A stretch of DNA of 18,227 bases from Bacteroidota bacterium (GCA_030593185.1 JAUVHQ010000010.1:1-18227); one strand, 5' to 3'; shown: positions 7,230 through 15,180, counted from the first letter of the stretch. Numbers and translations: made by a program. The notes: generated from the sequence alone by a model not told the origin.

Positions 7230-10200
7230 TTAGAAATCAAGGTTTAGGGAAATGTAAAATACCCTGGGCAACAAAATGTAATTCTCTATTCCCCATGCCC
7301 AGTCAGCTCTTATAAAATATCCAAAAAGTTGACTCCGCAGACCAAAACCGAACCCTGCAACAATTGGTTCACGGTTAGTATCAATGGTAACGGTAATTGG
7401 TCCGTTAGTATGTACTTCTATGTCATAGGCATTCTGTCCCAGGTATGGATGAAGTCCGGTCCATGCAGTTCCAATATCCCCAAAGCCTACAATCTGGAGG
7501 TTGTTAAAAAAACCGGAGCCTATTGGATGGTTTGCAAAGTATCTGATAAAAGGCCATCTTAACTCGCTGTTTATGAGAACAAAGCTGTTTCCATTGCGGA
7601 TATTTTGTGAGAAACCCCGCATATTGGTTGCCAGTGTTTGAAAAGCATAATTTTGAGAGCTAGCAACCTGTATAGATTGGTCAAATGTTTCTATTTTGCT
7701 CAGGAATGGTATCCAGTTATCTACACCACCCATAAAGTAGATAAGTTTATTGCTGCCAAATGATGTACTTCCTGCCAATCTGTTAGCCCAAATTAAATCG
7801 CGATGGATTTTCAGATAGTGCCTTATATCTCCACCGATCACAAACAGATCAGATTTTTTTCTGTCAATTTGTTTGTACATCTCGCCGAAAAGCTTTAGCC
7901 GTGTGCCGTAGTAAATATTAATGCCTCTTTGGCGGGTATTATCAAATATATATTCAAGCTTAATACTGGCCCATGTGCGCATTTCGTTTTCCCTGTGCAG
8001 GTTTTTTATATCAGTTGAAAGATATACACTCCTGTCATTTCTTAAACTGAAAGTGCCTTTTAGTGCAGATACCATACTAAATGGATACCTCATGGAATAG
8101 AAAAGCTCCTGAGTATGTATTTTAATTAAAGCATCATCCGATTGGGCATTCATAGCCAACCGGTGGAAAGTCAATTGTTTGTCAAAATTCCCTTTAAGGT
8201 TTTCAACACTTAGGAGATATTCATTGCTGTCAAAATTTCCGGAGAATCGGAAGCCTCCAATAATTTTATAGTTTTCAAAAAGATCGTCTGCACCGATTTT
8301 AAATAACATGTTTATGCCGGGATTATAATAGCCACCTCCTCCCGAAAAAGGTTGATAAGAATTGTTTAAAAACCCGAAATCTACCTGGCTGGCTATATAG
8401 TTATTGTAGAAAGAGGTTTCATATATCCTGATTTTTGGCAAACTGAAATCGCCTGTATCAATGTTAATATCAGGATACTCCTTTAATAATTGTTGCCTGA
8501 AATAATTCTCTTTCTCCTTTTCAAAAATATAGTTGTTTACATCTATCAGTTTTTCTGTTTGAAAGTATTTTGAAAGAGGCTTTTCCAGAGTATCCATCAT
8601 CGCTCTGTATTTTATTGCTACTTCCTTTTTCAGTGTTTTCAAACTATCATATTCCTGTAATTCTATCGATCTTTCTTTCTGATAACCAGTGGTTGTAATT
8701 TCTTCTTCAGTAATCACATTACCAGTGTCAAGTTCCTCCGTTCGCATCTTGTATTTCCCATTATGAAAGAATACTTCACCTATTTGTCCGGTTTGTGGTG
8801 AGTAATTATGCTCAAGAATGTTCCTTGAATAATTGGTTAGAGGCTTCGATTTAGTATAAAAACGGTAATGTGTTGTAGTATCAATAAAACTAATTGTGCT
8901 GTCAAACCTGGCTATATATCGATTAAATATCCCGTTTTCATCGTTGATATAAAGGAATGTGTTATCTTTTACCTTGTATGGTTCAAATTTATTATAATAA
9001 TTCCCTTCAGATAAACGAATAAGATAATCAGACTTTTTCTGGTAATTGTAAATAAACAGGTCGTATTTAAAGTCTGTGTTATTGAGTCCCTCTTCAGGAA
9101 GGTTAAGGGTATCACTCGACCTGTTAGAACTGAAAATAATTTCTTTTCCCTCACTAATAAACTTGGGGTTTAGATCATCCGGTAAATCGTTGGTTATTTG
9201 TTCATTAGTTCCGGAAGAAATATTATGAATAAATATATCAGTTTTGCTTTCTTTTACTGCTGAAAACACAAATTTTGTCCCATCAGGTGAATATGAAAAA
9301 TCAAGAATCTTATCAAAATAGGGGAGGTTAATCCTTTCAAGATTACCTGACGAAAGCCTGTAAAAGTAGAGGGCCAGTCTTCCTTTTTCTTCTGAAATGA
9401 ATGCCAGCAATTTGCCGGTTGGATGCCATGTTAGGATAGGGTAAGATTTGTCTGGTAACTGTCCTACTTTAGGTTCCTTGCGGAATATCTTTTTATGTTT
9501 TCCGGTATTGCTGTCGTAGATCCATATTTTGTATTGCCCAAACTCTTTTGTAACATAAGCAATAAGTTGATTTTCAGGATTTATCTTTATTTCCTGGTAC
9601 CTCCTTGTACATTTAGGCCATTTCAGCATCATTCCTTGTTCTGGAATCTCCCGGCCCTGATCAACAAAATAGTCATGATAATAAGCAAGCCAGTCTTTTG
9701 AAAGGGGTCTGACCTTTTTCCCGAGGACAAATAAAAAACCTTTACCTGCATTTTTGTTTATTCTTGTAAGATAAACAATATTAGGTATGATTGGATCACC
9801 ATAAGTCTTGGCAATAAATCGCCAGAAAGAATGCCCGGCATAAACAGCTTCAGTTCCGGTAAGCCAGTCAAACTTTTCGTACCGGCCTGACATTATGCCG
9901 TCTTTTACCCTGTTTTCAATATGGTTATTCCATGGATCTGATATGTAAGAAATCAATCCTTTAGTATACCAGTCAGGGAGGCTGATCAAAGTTGAGCTGG
10001 CTATTCTGTCCTTGACATCCCCGCTATATAGCATTTCCTGAACTAATACCTCCGTTATCGCTCCGGCAATCTGTTTTTCAAAGTCAGGATGTTTACCATT
10101 AAAATATAGCATCACCTTATTGCGGATTACTCTTGTATACCCTCCTATATTGTAGTCTTCAGTACCGGTAACCTGTCCCAGATTGCTTTGTTTATAATCT

Positions 10201-10502
10201 GATAATTTATTGTATACTATAAAAATCAGCCTCTTATCCAGATAATAATCAAAGTAATCCTCAATCTCTATTAGTTTTTTTTCAGCAACCAAGGCTGTGT
10301 ATTCAGCAAGTTCTTTTCCAAATTCATTGAAATAAATATCAAATTTCTCGAAACGGTAAAAAGACCAGTAAAAGTCATAATATTGAACCCTGTTTTTCCC
10401 AAAAGACATCTGATGACCGTTATAAAACTGGGCATATGTTTGACCATACACGATCAGGAAAAAAATAAAACAAAAGATGTTTATCACCCTGCGTCTATTC
10501 AT
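7230..10502 (-). CDS. outer-membrane fusion: degenerate gluzincin domain, TolB-like propeller, Omp85-type barrel
   Basis: A 1090-residue protein with a signal peptide (1-25, '...QTYAQ'). Residues about 50-280 resemble a peptidase-MA/gluzincin domain, but where HExxH is expected there is 'TEVLV' (150-154), and the later 'WxxEGLxxY' reads 'WYTKGLISY' (178-186), so all three zinc ligands are missing. Residues about 300-500 carry PD40/WD40-like propeller blades ('SYSPDGTKFVFSA', 'FISEGKEIIFSSN'). A helical linker (about 600-680) leads to a C-terminal barrel (about 700-1090) with Omp85 marks: 'MRGF' (961-964) in the position of the family's RGF/RGY loop motif, 'INSELRWPF' (977-985) and 'GFGDIGTAW' (1006-1014). 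It ends in phenylalanine. This suggests an outer-membrane protein that binds, inserts or exports something, with the front part as a periplasmic recognition module. The ATG at 10502 has TCTCCCT (AGGGAGA on the coding strand) just upstream, a good ribosome site. It leads the unit with the M20 gene. Confidence 0.85.
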   Translation of the reverse strand: MNRRRVINIFCFIFFLIVYGQTYAQFYNGHQMSFGKNRVQYYDFYWSFYRFEKFDIYFNEFGKELAEYTALVAEKKLIEIEDYFDYYLDKRLIFIVYNKLSDYKQSNLGQVTGTEDYNIGGYTRVIRNKVMLYFNGKHPDFEKQIAGAITEVLVQEMLYSGDVKDRIASSTLISLPDWYTKGLISYISDPWNNHIENRVKDGIMSGRYEKFDWLTGTEAVYAGHSFWRFIAKTYGDPIIPNIVYLTRINKNAGKGFLFVLGKKVRPLSKDWLAYYHDYFVDQGREIPEQGMMLKWPKCTRRYQEIKINPENQLIAYVTKEFGQYKIWIYDSNTGKHKKIFRKEPKVGQLPDKSYPILTWHPTGKLLAFISEEKGRLALYFYRLSSGNLERINLPYFDKILDFSYSPDGTKFVFSAVKESKTDIFIHNISSGTNEQITNDLPDDLNPKFISEGKEIIFSSNRSSDTLNLPEEGLNNTDFKYDLFIYNYQKKSDYLIRLSEGNYYNKFEPYKVKDNTFLYINDENGIFNRYIARFDSTISFIDTTTHYRFYTKSKPLTNYSRNILEHNYSPQTGQIGEVFFHNGKYKMRTEELDTGNVITEEEITTTGYQKERSIELQEYDSLKTLKKEVAIKYRAMMDTLEKPLSKYFQTEKLIDVNNYIFEKEKENYFRQQLLKEYPDINIDTGDFSLPKIRIYETSFYNNYIASQVDFGFLNNSYQPFSGGGGYYNPGINMLFKIGADDLFENYKIIGGFRFSGNFDSNEYLLSVENLKGNFDKQLTFHRLAMNAQSDDALIKIHTQELFYSMRYPFSMVSALKGTFSLRNDRSVYLSTDIKNLHRENEMRTWASIKLEYIFDNTRQRGINIYYGTRLKLFGEMYKQIDRKKSDLFVIGGDIRHYLKIHRDLIWANRLAGSTSFGSNKLIYFMGGVDNWIPFLSKIETFDQSIQVASSQNYAFQTLATNMRGFSQNIRNGNSFVLINSELRWPFIRYFANHPIGSGFFNNLQIVGFGDIGTAWTGLHPYLGQNAYDIEVHTNGPITVTIDTNREPIVAGFGFGLRSQLFGYFIRADWAWGIENYILLPRVFYISLNLDF

Positions 10503-10652
10503 ATCTCCCTAATTAACTTGAAAGCAATTCATCAAATGGAATAATTTTTGTTATATTACTTTCATGTAACAACTATTTGTAAAGGTATAAAGATAGAGTA
10601 AAAAAATAAAAAGTTAATTCAACCGAAAGTTATATATTCATCCAAACTTTTT

Positions 10653-10660
10653 TAATTTTG
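10653..10660 (+). promoter_or_regulatory. -7 element of the DUF1573 gene
   Basis: TAATTTTG is a full TAnnTTTG match 41 nt upstream of the ATG at 10702, so the leader would be about 35 nt. No TTG is present at the -33 spacing. Confidence 0.45.
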
Positions 10661-10701
10661 ATCCGTTTAAAAGAAAAGAGAATAAATACAACGATAAAAT
10701 T

Positions 10702-11808
10702 ATGAAAAAGATAATTCCAGGTCTGTTAATATTATTATTTATGGGTAATCTGGTACCCGGAGCAATGGCTCAGCAGAAACAAGCTGCAATATCATTTGAT
10801 AAGCTAACTCATGATTTTGGTACTTTTAAAGAAGAAGATGGTAATGTTACCTATAAATTCAGCTTTACTAATACGGGCAGTATCCCATTGGTAATTAACC
10901 GTGTAACAGCTTCCTGTGGTTGCACTTCACCTGCATGGTCAAAAGAACCTGTAATGCCCGGAGGAAAAGGATTTGTGAAGGCAACCTACATTTCGAAAAA
11001 TCGACCGGGTGGATTCGATAAAAGCCTTTCTGTTTTTTCAAATGCTGCAAAAAAGGCAGTTGTTCTGAGAATTAAAGGAGAAGTTATTCCCAAAAAGCCT
11101 ACCGTTGAGGATATTTATCCATATCAAATAGGGGATGTCAGATTCAAGTCAAATCATTTGGCTTTTGTCAGGATAAACCATGGTGAGAAAAAAACCATCC
11201 AGATGCAGATAATTAATACTTCAAAAAAGAATCAGGTATTAAGATTCGATCAGGTTCCTAAACATTTACAAATTAAAGCTGTTCCGGAAACACTTAAACC
11301 GCAACAGAAAGGTTATATTGAAGCAACTTATAACGCGGGTGTTATTAATGATTGGGGTTTTGTGATCAACAGGATAATCGTCCTGACAAATGAGCAGGCA
11401 ATAGGGAATAACCGGTTGACAATATCTGCAACTATCGTTGAGAATTTTACTTCGATGACAGCCGAAGAACTTGCTAATGCTGCTAAAATTGAATTTATGG
11501 ACGGGAAAACTTTTAATTTTGGCAAAATGGCTCAGAGATCAAAAGTTGAACATGATTTCATTTTTAAAAATGTTGGAAAAGGCAACTTAATTATAAGGAA
11601 AATAAAATCAAGTTGCGGATGTACAGCTGTTAGTCCGAAAGATAAAGTGATAGAACCGGGGAAAACCAGTTCAATAAAAGCAATATTCAGCTCCGGAACA
11701 CGCAAAGGAAGGCAGAATAAATCTATTACTGTTATTACTAATGATCCGAAAAATTCAATGATAATTCTTCGGGTAACCGGTGAAGTGAACCCCCCAGAAA
11801 CGAAATAG
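10702..11808 (+). CDS. secreted protein with two DUF1573 Ig-like domains
   Basis: A 368-residue exported protein. A signal peptide (1-24, '...GAMAQ') is followed by a first DUF1573 domain (about 30-130) with the family's signature 'SCGCT' at 71-75. A middle Ig-like domain without that motif spans about 135-250. A second DUF1573 domain (about 263-362) has 'SCGCT' at 304-308. The pattern 'HDFGTF...FTNTG...PLVI' and its echo 'FNFGKM...FKNVGKGNLII' is diagnostic. DUF1573 proteins are common in Bacteroidetes and have no settled function; the fold resembles immunoglobulin-like ASH/papD-type domains. The paired cysteines could form disulfides or bind metal; that is inference. meaB follows after 59 nt. 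Confidence 0.9.
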   Translation: MKKIIPGLLILLFMGNLVPGAMAQQKQAAISFDKLTHDFGTFKEEDGNVTYKFSFTNTGSIPLVINRVTASCGCTSPAWSKEPVMPGGKGFVKATYISKNRPGGFDKSLSVFSNAAKKAVVLRIKGEVIPKKPTVEDIYPYQIGDVRFKSNHLAFVRINHGEKKTIQMQIINTSKKNQVLRFDQVPKHLQIKAVPETLKPQQKGYIEATYNAGVINDWGFVINRIIVLTNEQAIGNNRLTISATIVENFTSMTAEELANAAKIEFMDGKTFNFGKMAQRSKVEHDFIFKNVGKGNLIIRKIKSSCGCTAVSPKDKVIEPGKTSSIKAIFSSGTRKGRQNKSITVITNDPKNSMIILRVTGEVNPPETK

Positions 11809-11867
11809 GCAAAAAAAAGACCTGTTACTCTGCAGATAGTTGATTTCTGTTTATTAACTTGCCGGAT

Positions 11868-12950
11868 ATGCCACGCAAATTTAAAAGTGCTTTACGTGTA
11901 AATGAGGGTGTAGACCAGCCGGAGAGTATAAATGGAGATGCTTTACACAAGCACAGAAAAGCAAAAAGAAAAATACTTGCCCCGGGTGAATATTTGGATG
12001 GTATCCTGACAGGAAACAGGACAATATTGAGCCAGGCAATTACCCTTATCGAGAGCAATCTTCCCAGGCATCAGGAAGTTGCCCAGGAGGTTATTGAAAA
12101 ATGTCTTGGCTATGCAGGAAATTCTGTACGTATAGGTATCACGGGAGTTCCCGGGGTAGGTAAAAGTACCTTTATCGAAGCTCTTGGTAATAAGTTGATC
12201 GGGATGAAACGAAAACTTGCTGTGCTGGCAATTGATCCAAGCAGTGAGTACTCGAAAGGAAGTATCCTTGGTGATAAAACCAGGATGGAAAAATTATCAG
12301 CTGAAATTAATGCATATATCCGTCCTTCGCCAGCTGCAGGTACACTGGGTGGGGTTGCCCGAAAAACAAGAGAAACCATAGTGCTTTGCGAAGCAGCCGG
12401 ATTTGATACAATTTTTGTCGAAACAGTCGGGGTTGGACAATCTGAAACCGCTGTTCATTCAATGGTGGATTTTTTTCTGCTTCTGATGTTGGCAGGTGCG
12501 GGTGACGAATTACAGGGAGTTAAACGTGGTATCATGGAGATGGCAGATACCGTGGTTATTACCAAATCCGATGGGGATAATAAAATTCATACTAACAGGG
12601 CTAAAGCGGAATATCAGAATGCTTTACACCTGTATCCACCAACCAAATCGGGATGGGTCCCTGAAGTATTAATCTGTTCAGCAAAAGATGGAACAGGTAT
12701 TAGCCATGTGTGGGAAACAATAGATAAATATTGCCTGTTTACCAGGGCAAATAAATTCCTTGAGCAAAAAAGGAAAAGTCAATCTTTATATTGGATGTAT
12801 GAGACTATCAACGATAAATTGAAAGATCGTTTTTACCAGCATCCCGAAATCATTAAGCAAATTGAGAAATTCCGGAAAATGGTCCTCGATAATAAAATAA
12901 GTTCTTTTATAGCTGCAAGACAATTACTGGATAAGTACTTTCCTAGGTAA
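11868..12950 (+). CDS. meaB: methylmalonyl-CoA mutase-associated GTPase MeaB
   Basis: A 360-residue G3E-family P-loop GTPase that loads and protects the B12 cofactor of methylmalonyl-CoA mutase. It shows the Walker A loop 'GVPGVGKST' (93-101), 'AIDPSSEYSKGSILGDKTRM' (121-140), 'FVETVGVGQSE' (183-193) with the switch region, and 'TKSD' (232-235) as the base-recognition motif (usually NKxD). A C-terminal helical dimerisation arm follows. The first in-frame start is a TTG at 11859; I prefer the ATG at 11868, which gives 'MPRKFKSALRV'. No mutase subunit gene is in the window, so it acts on an enzyme encoded elsewhere. Older annotations call this family ArgK (lysine/arginine/ornithine transport kinase), which is considered wrong for this type. 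It probably shares a transcript with the DUF1573 gene. Confidence 0.94.
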   Translation: MPRKFKSALRVNEGVDQPESINGDALHKHRKAKRKILAPGEYLDGILTGNRTILSQAITLIESNLPRHQEVAQEVIEKCLGYAGNSVRIGITGVPGVGKSTFIEALGNKLIGMKRKLAVLAIDPSSEYSKGSILGDKTRMEKLSAEINAYIRPSPAAGTLGGVARKTRETIVLCEAAGFDTIFVETVGVGQSETAVHSMVDFFLLLMLAGAGDELQGVKRGIMEMADTVVITKSDGDNKIHTNRAKAEYQNALHLYPPTKSGWVPEVLICSAKDGTGISHVWETIDKYCLFTRANKFLEQKRKSQSLYWMYETINDKLKDRFYQHPEIIKQIEKFRKMVLDNKISSFIAARQLLDKYFPR

Positions 12951-13033
12951 ACCATAAGGTTTTTCTTCAAGAAAATATTTCATCAATCTAATTTTTATAT
13001 GTTTACAGGAATTTTCAAACTAAAACACAAACA

Positions 13034-14125
13034 ATGAAAAATTTATTTCTCTATTTATTGGGACTGATGTTTTTATCATGTTCTTCAGTCCCGGAATATT
13101 CTCTTACAGCAAATTTCAATGGTTTGGATGAGGGTAAGGCTTATATAAATACAAGAGTTGGTACTGAATGGCAGGCTGTTGATTCGGTTGATGTAATTGA
13201 AGGAATATTTATGTTTACCGGAACAGTTGATATACCCGACTATTTTTATATAACACTGGAAGGCAAACGCGGTAGATTACCGATTTTCATTGAGAACTCA
13301 GATATCACTGTTACAGGACATGCCGATACTCTTTATAAAGCAAAAATCACCGGTTCATCTGTGCAGGATGAATATAATGCTTATTCTGAAGAGTTGAATA
13401 AACATTGGGAAAAATATGGTGAGATACGAATGAAATTGATCGAATTAAAAAAGGAAGGAGACGAAGCTAAAGCTTCTGAATTAGAAGCAGAACGTGATAA
13501 GATTTATGAAGATAGCCAGCAATTTAGCAAGGACTATATAACAGAGCATCCTGCTTCATATATTTCCCCTTATGTACTTCGAAGTGTATCTTATGGAATG
13601 TCCGGTGTAGAAATTGAAGCAGAATTGGAAAAACTTGATGCAGCACTGAACAAATCAGGTTTTGTTGTTGAACTTGCTGAAAGAGCTGAGATATTGAAAA
13701 AAGTTGCAATAGGAAAAAAATTCATTGATTTTACTCAGAATGATCCTGATGGAAATCCTGTAACACTTTCTTCCCTTGTGGGAGAAAATTACCTGCTTAT
13801 TGACTTCTGGGCTGCATGGTGTGGCCCATGTCGTAGTGAAAATCCTAATGTGGTATCTGTATATAACGATTATAAAGATAAAGGATTTGATGTGTTTGGT
13901 GTATCCCTCGACAGGAAAAAGGAAGACTGGCTTAAGGCAATCGAAGATGACAAGCTGACCTGGACACAGGTCTCAGATCTGAATTATTGGAATAATGAAG
14001 TTTCTAAAGCTTATGGTATTAACTCTATCCCTTCAAACCTCCTTCTCGATAAAAACGGTATAATTATTGAAAAAAACATTCGTGGTGAAGATCTGAGAAA
14101 CAAGATATCTGAATTGCTGGATTAG
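13034..14125 (+). CDS. lipoprotein thioredoxin (TlpA/ResA-like) with DUF4369-like N-terminal domain
   Basis: A 363-residue periplasm-facing lipoprotein. The lipobox 'LMFLSC' gives Cys16 as the lipid anchor. Residues about 23-115 match the beta-rich DUF4369-type domain common in Bacteroidetes ('SLTANFNGLDEGKAYI', 'SVDVIEGIFMFTGTV'). A charged helical stretch lies at about 115-215, and then a thioredoxin-like domain (about 222-363) has the active site 'WCGPC' (262-266) and the cis-proline segment 'SIPSNL' (331-336). It is likely a thiol-disulfide reductase on the outer face of the membrane, as in cytochrome c or envelope-protein maturation; the partner is unknown. It starts 83 nt after meaB and could be its own unit. 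TATGTTTA (one base off TAnnTTTG) lies upstream. Confidence 0.9.
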   Translation: MKNLFLYLLGLMFLSCSSVPEYSLTANFNGLDEGKAYINTRVGTEWQAVDSVDVIEGIFMFTGTVDIPDYFYITLEGKRGRLPIFIENSDITVTGHADTLYKAKITGSSVQDEYNAYSEELNKHWEKYGEIRMKLIELKKEGDEAKASELEAERDKIYEDSQQFSKDYITEHPASYISPYVLRSVSYGMSGVEIEAELEKLDAALNKSGFVVELAERAEILKKVAIGKKFIDFTQNDPDGNPVTLSSLVGENYLLIDFWAAWCGPCRSENPNVVSVYNDYKDKGFDVFGVSLDRKKEDWLKAIEDDKLTWTQVSDLNYWNNEVSKAYGINSIPSNLLLDKNGIIIEKNIRGEDLRNKISELLD

Positions 14126-14161
14126 TCCGATCGAACAAGGGTTTAACTCATTTAGAACATA

Positions 14162-14232
14162 GTTTCACAGGGTTCACCCCGTGAAACCCCCGCAAAGCGG
14201 GGAGCAACGAAGTTGCTGTTTCACCGGGTGAA
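14162..14232. repeat. four-module 15-nt palindrome able to fold as a three-way junction
   Basis: Four abutting 15-nt blocks: outer arm TTCACCCCGTGAAAC (14173-14187), hairpin CCCCGC-AAA-GCGGGG (14188-14202), hairpin AGCAAC-GAA-GTTGCT (14203-14217), outer arm GTTTCACCGGGTGAA (14218-14232). The outer arms pair over 15 bp with one mismatch and leave no unpaired base at the junction. A competing hairpin uses GTTTCAC at 14162-14168 with GTGAAAC at 14181-14187. It starts 48 nt after the thioredoxin stop and may act as a 3'-end structure, though no T-run directly follows. Confidence 0.75.
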
Positions 14233-14276
14233 TTAATAAAACCTTATTTTTCGGGTTTCATAAATAATTAGTTAAT

Positions 14277-14452
14277 AATCGGCAGTCAACAGTCCACAGT
14301 CAGCAATTGTTTTTGCGATGGATATTTATCACGTAAGCAAAAAATTTCTTAAAGATGGACTTTACTATTTGACCACTCAAATAAGAAAATCCAATAAAAT
14401 ATAATTAACCCTGTCTTCAGATTGCCGACTGCCGATTGCCGACTGTTGACTG
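14277..14452. repeat. inverted repeat pair of GCCGACTG/CAGTCGGC type
   Basis: An exact 12-bp inverted match, CAGTCAACAGTC (14283-14294) and GACTGTTGACTG (14441-14452), bounds the element. The right side also has two GATTGCCGACT units (14420-14430 and 14434-14444). The same unit occurs at 5897-5907. Tandem runs of this kind are familiar intergenic repeats in Bacteroidetes and other genomes. Confidence 0.55.
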
Positions 14453-14457
14453 GAAAT

Positions 14458-14483
14458 TGCAAAGTATAATGAAATTAGCCATT
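14458..14483 (-). repeat. 26-nt dispersed repeat, copy B (inverted)
   Basis: Reverse complement of 5861-5886 with a single mismatch; it directly follows the GCCGACT-type repeat. Confidence 0.6.
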
Positions 14484-14529
14484 ATCAAGCCATAAACATT
14501 TACACTTTTTATTGCTGATGCATTTTCAA

Positions 14530-15039
14530 TTACTGACTCTTCGTAAGGATATCAAAGTTTTCAATAATTGTGGGAGGCCTGTAATATGGATCAAATTTTG
14601 GGTTGAGGATTCTTTCAAGTGTAATTTGATTAAAATACCCTTTAATAAATTGTTCGGGTAGAATATATATCGGTGTACCCTCAGAATTACACATTGGTAA
14701 AGTTTTACTGAGAATCTCTGAATAATGAATATTTGTGTCTTTTATTATTTGAATTAAATAATTAATTAGTTCATCAGCAATAATAATAACAATTGTAAAT
14801 TGTCCGTAATTCCTCCTGATCATAAGGAAATAGTTTAGTTCTACAAGATCAAAACCGGATATCTGGTCTGTGGTATGCATTAAATGATTCTCAAACCCAA
14901 GGCCTTCATTTATAATTCGTTCGGCAAGTTCTTGAGTAGGGGTCTGGTGAATGAATTTACTAATATGAATATCCAGTCCAATAAATTCCTGTAAGCTTAA
15001 CAACTTTTTATCGCGGTCTTTTATGTTCATAATCTTCAT
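14530..15039 (-). CDS. uncharacterised 169-residue protein, possible ADP-ribosyltransferase-like fold
   Basis: I do not recognise this gene by name. The visible pattern is 'FIHQTPTQELAERIINEGL' (about 29-47) followed by 'HTTDQI' (55-60), a central hydrophobic strand 'GQFTIVIIIADE' (79-90), and 'YILPEQFIKGYFN' (about 125-137). A His/Thr strand, an 'AxxIIxxG' helix, a 'TT' strand and a late Glu in 'LPxQxIxGY' are the order seen in small ART-like proteins, so that fold is a reasonable guess; catalysis is not shown. There is no signal peptide. A TTG at 15114 would extend it by 25 residues, but I chose the ATG at 15039, with another ATG at 15030. It stands alone between repeat-rich gaps and is a candidate accessory gene. 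Confidence 0.7.
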   Translation of the reverse strand: MKIMNIKDRDKKLLSLQEFIGLDIHISKFIHQTPTQELAERIINEGLGFENHLMHTTDQISGFDLVELNYFLMIRRNYGQFTIVIIIADELINYLIQIIKDTNIHYSEILSKTLPMCNSEGTPIYILPEQFIKGYFNQITLERILNPKFDPYYRPPTIIENFDILTKSQ

Positions 15040-15140
15040 CTTGAATGAGGGTAATGTAAAGAAAGAACATAGTTTCGCAAGGTAATTAAAAAGGTTAATA
15101 CTATTCAAATGCAACTACCAAATTTGAATGTTTGTTGAAA

Positions 15141-15180
15141 TAAGGCTAAGGCGCCCTCAACCTTAGCCTTAGCCTTTTTT
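15141..15180 (+). terminator. strong hairpin with T-run upstream of lpdA
   Basis: TAAGGCTAAGG (15141-15151) pairs perfectly with CCTTAGCCTTA (15161-15171) around a 9-nt loop, and six T follow (15175-15180). Because CCTTAG is tandemly repeated, the left arm can also pair 6 nt further on (15167-15176), right next to the T-run. On the plus strand there is no gene immediately upstream to terminate. Confidence 0.65.

Larger units (their letters stand above)
14126..14529. other. 404-nt intergenic region packed with structured repeats
   Basis: No gene is seen here. From left to right it contains ATCGAACAAGG (14130-14140, also at 17943-17953), a hairpin plus four-module palindrome (14162-14232), and an inverted GCCGACT-type pair (14277-14308 and 14420-14452) around about 110 nt of AT-rich DNA. 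The second copy of the 26-nt dispersed repeat (14458-14483) follows. It separates the ends of two convergent genes. Confidence 0.65.

Noticed and set aside
7217..7240. TTG start for the M20 hydrolase
   Set aside because: It would overlap the preceding gene by 11 nt; the ATG at 7216 has a nearby AGGA and the family's usual N-terminus.
11859..11867. TTG start for MeaB
   Set aside because: An ATG lies three codons later; the extra residues add nothing.
14140..14310. tRNA or other structured RNA gene in the hairpin-rich gap
   Set aside because: The palindrome has three arms but no T-loop GTTCRA context, anticodon arm or acceptor end; its symmetry fits a DNA repeat better.
14420..14451. possible CRISPR repeats (GATTGCCGACT units)
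   Set aside because: Units are 11 nt, almost back to back, with no spacers of regular length and no cas genes.
15040..15114. TTG-started 25-residue extension of the small unknown protein
   Set aside because: Two ATGs (15039 and 15030) are better starts; the hydrophobic 'LFNYLAKLCSFF' stretch it adds is not a convincing signal peptide.
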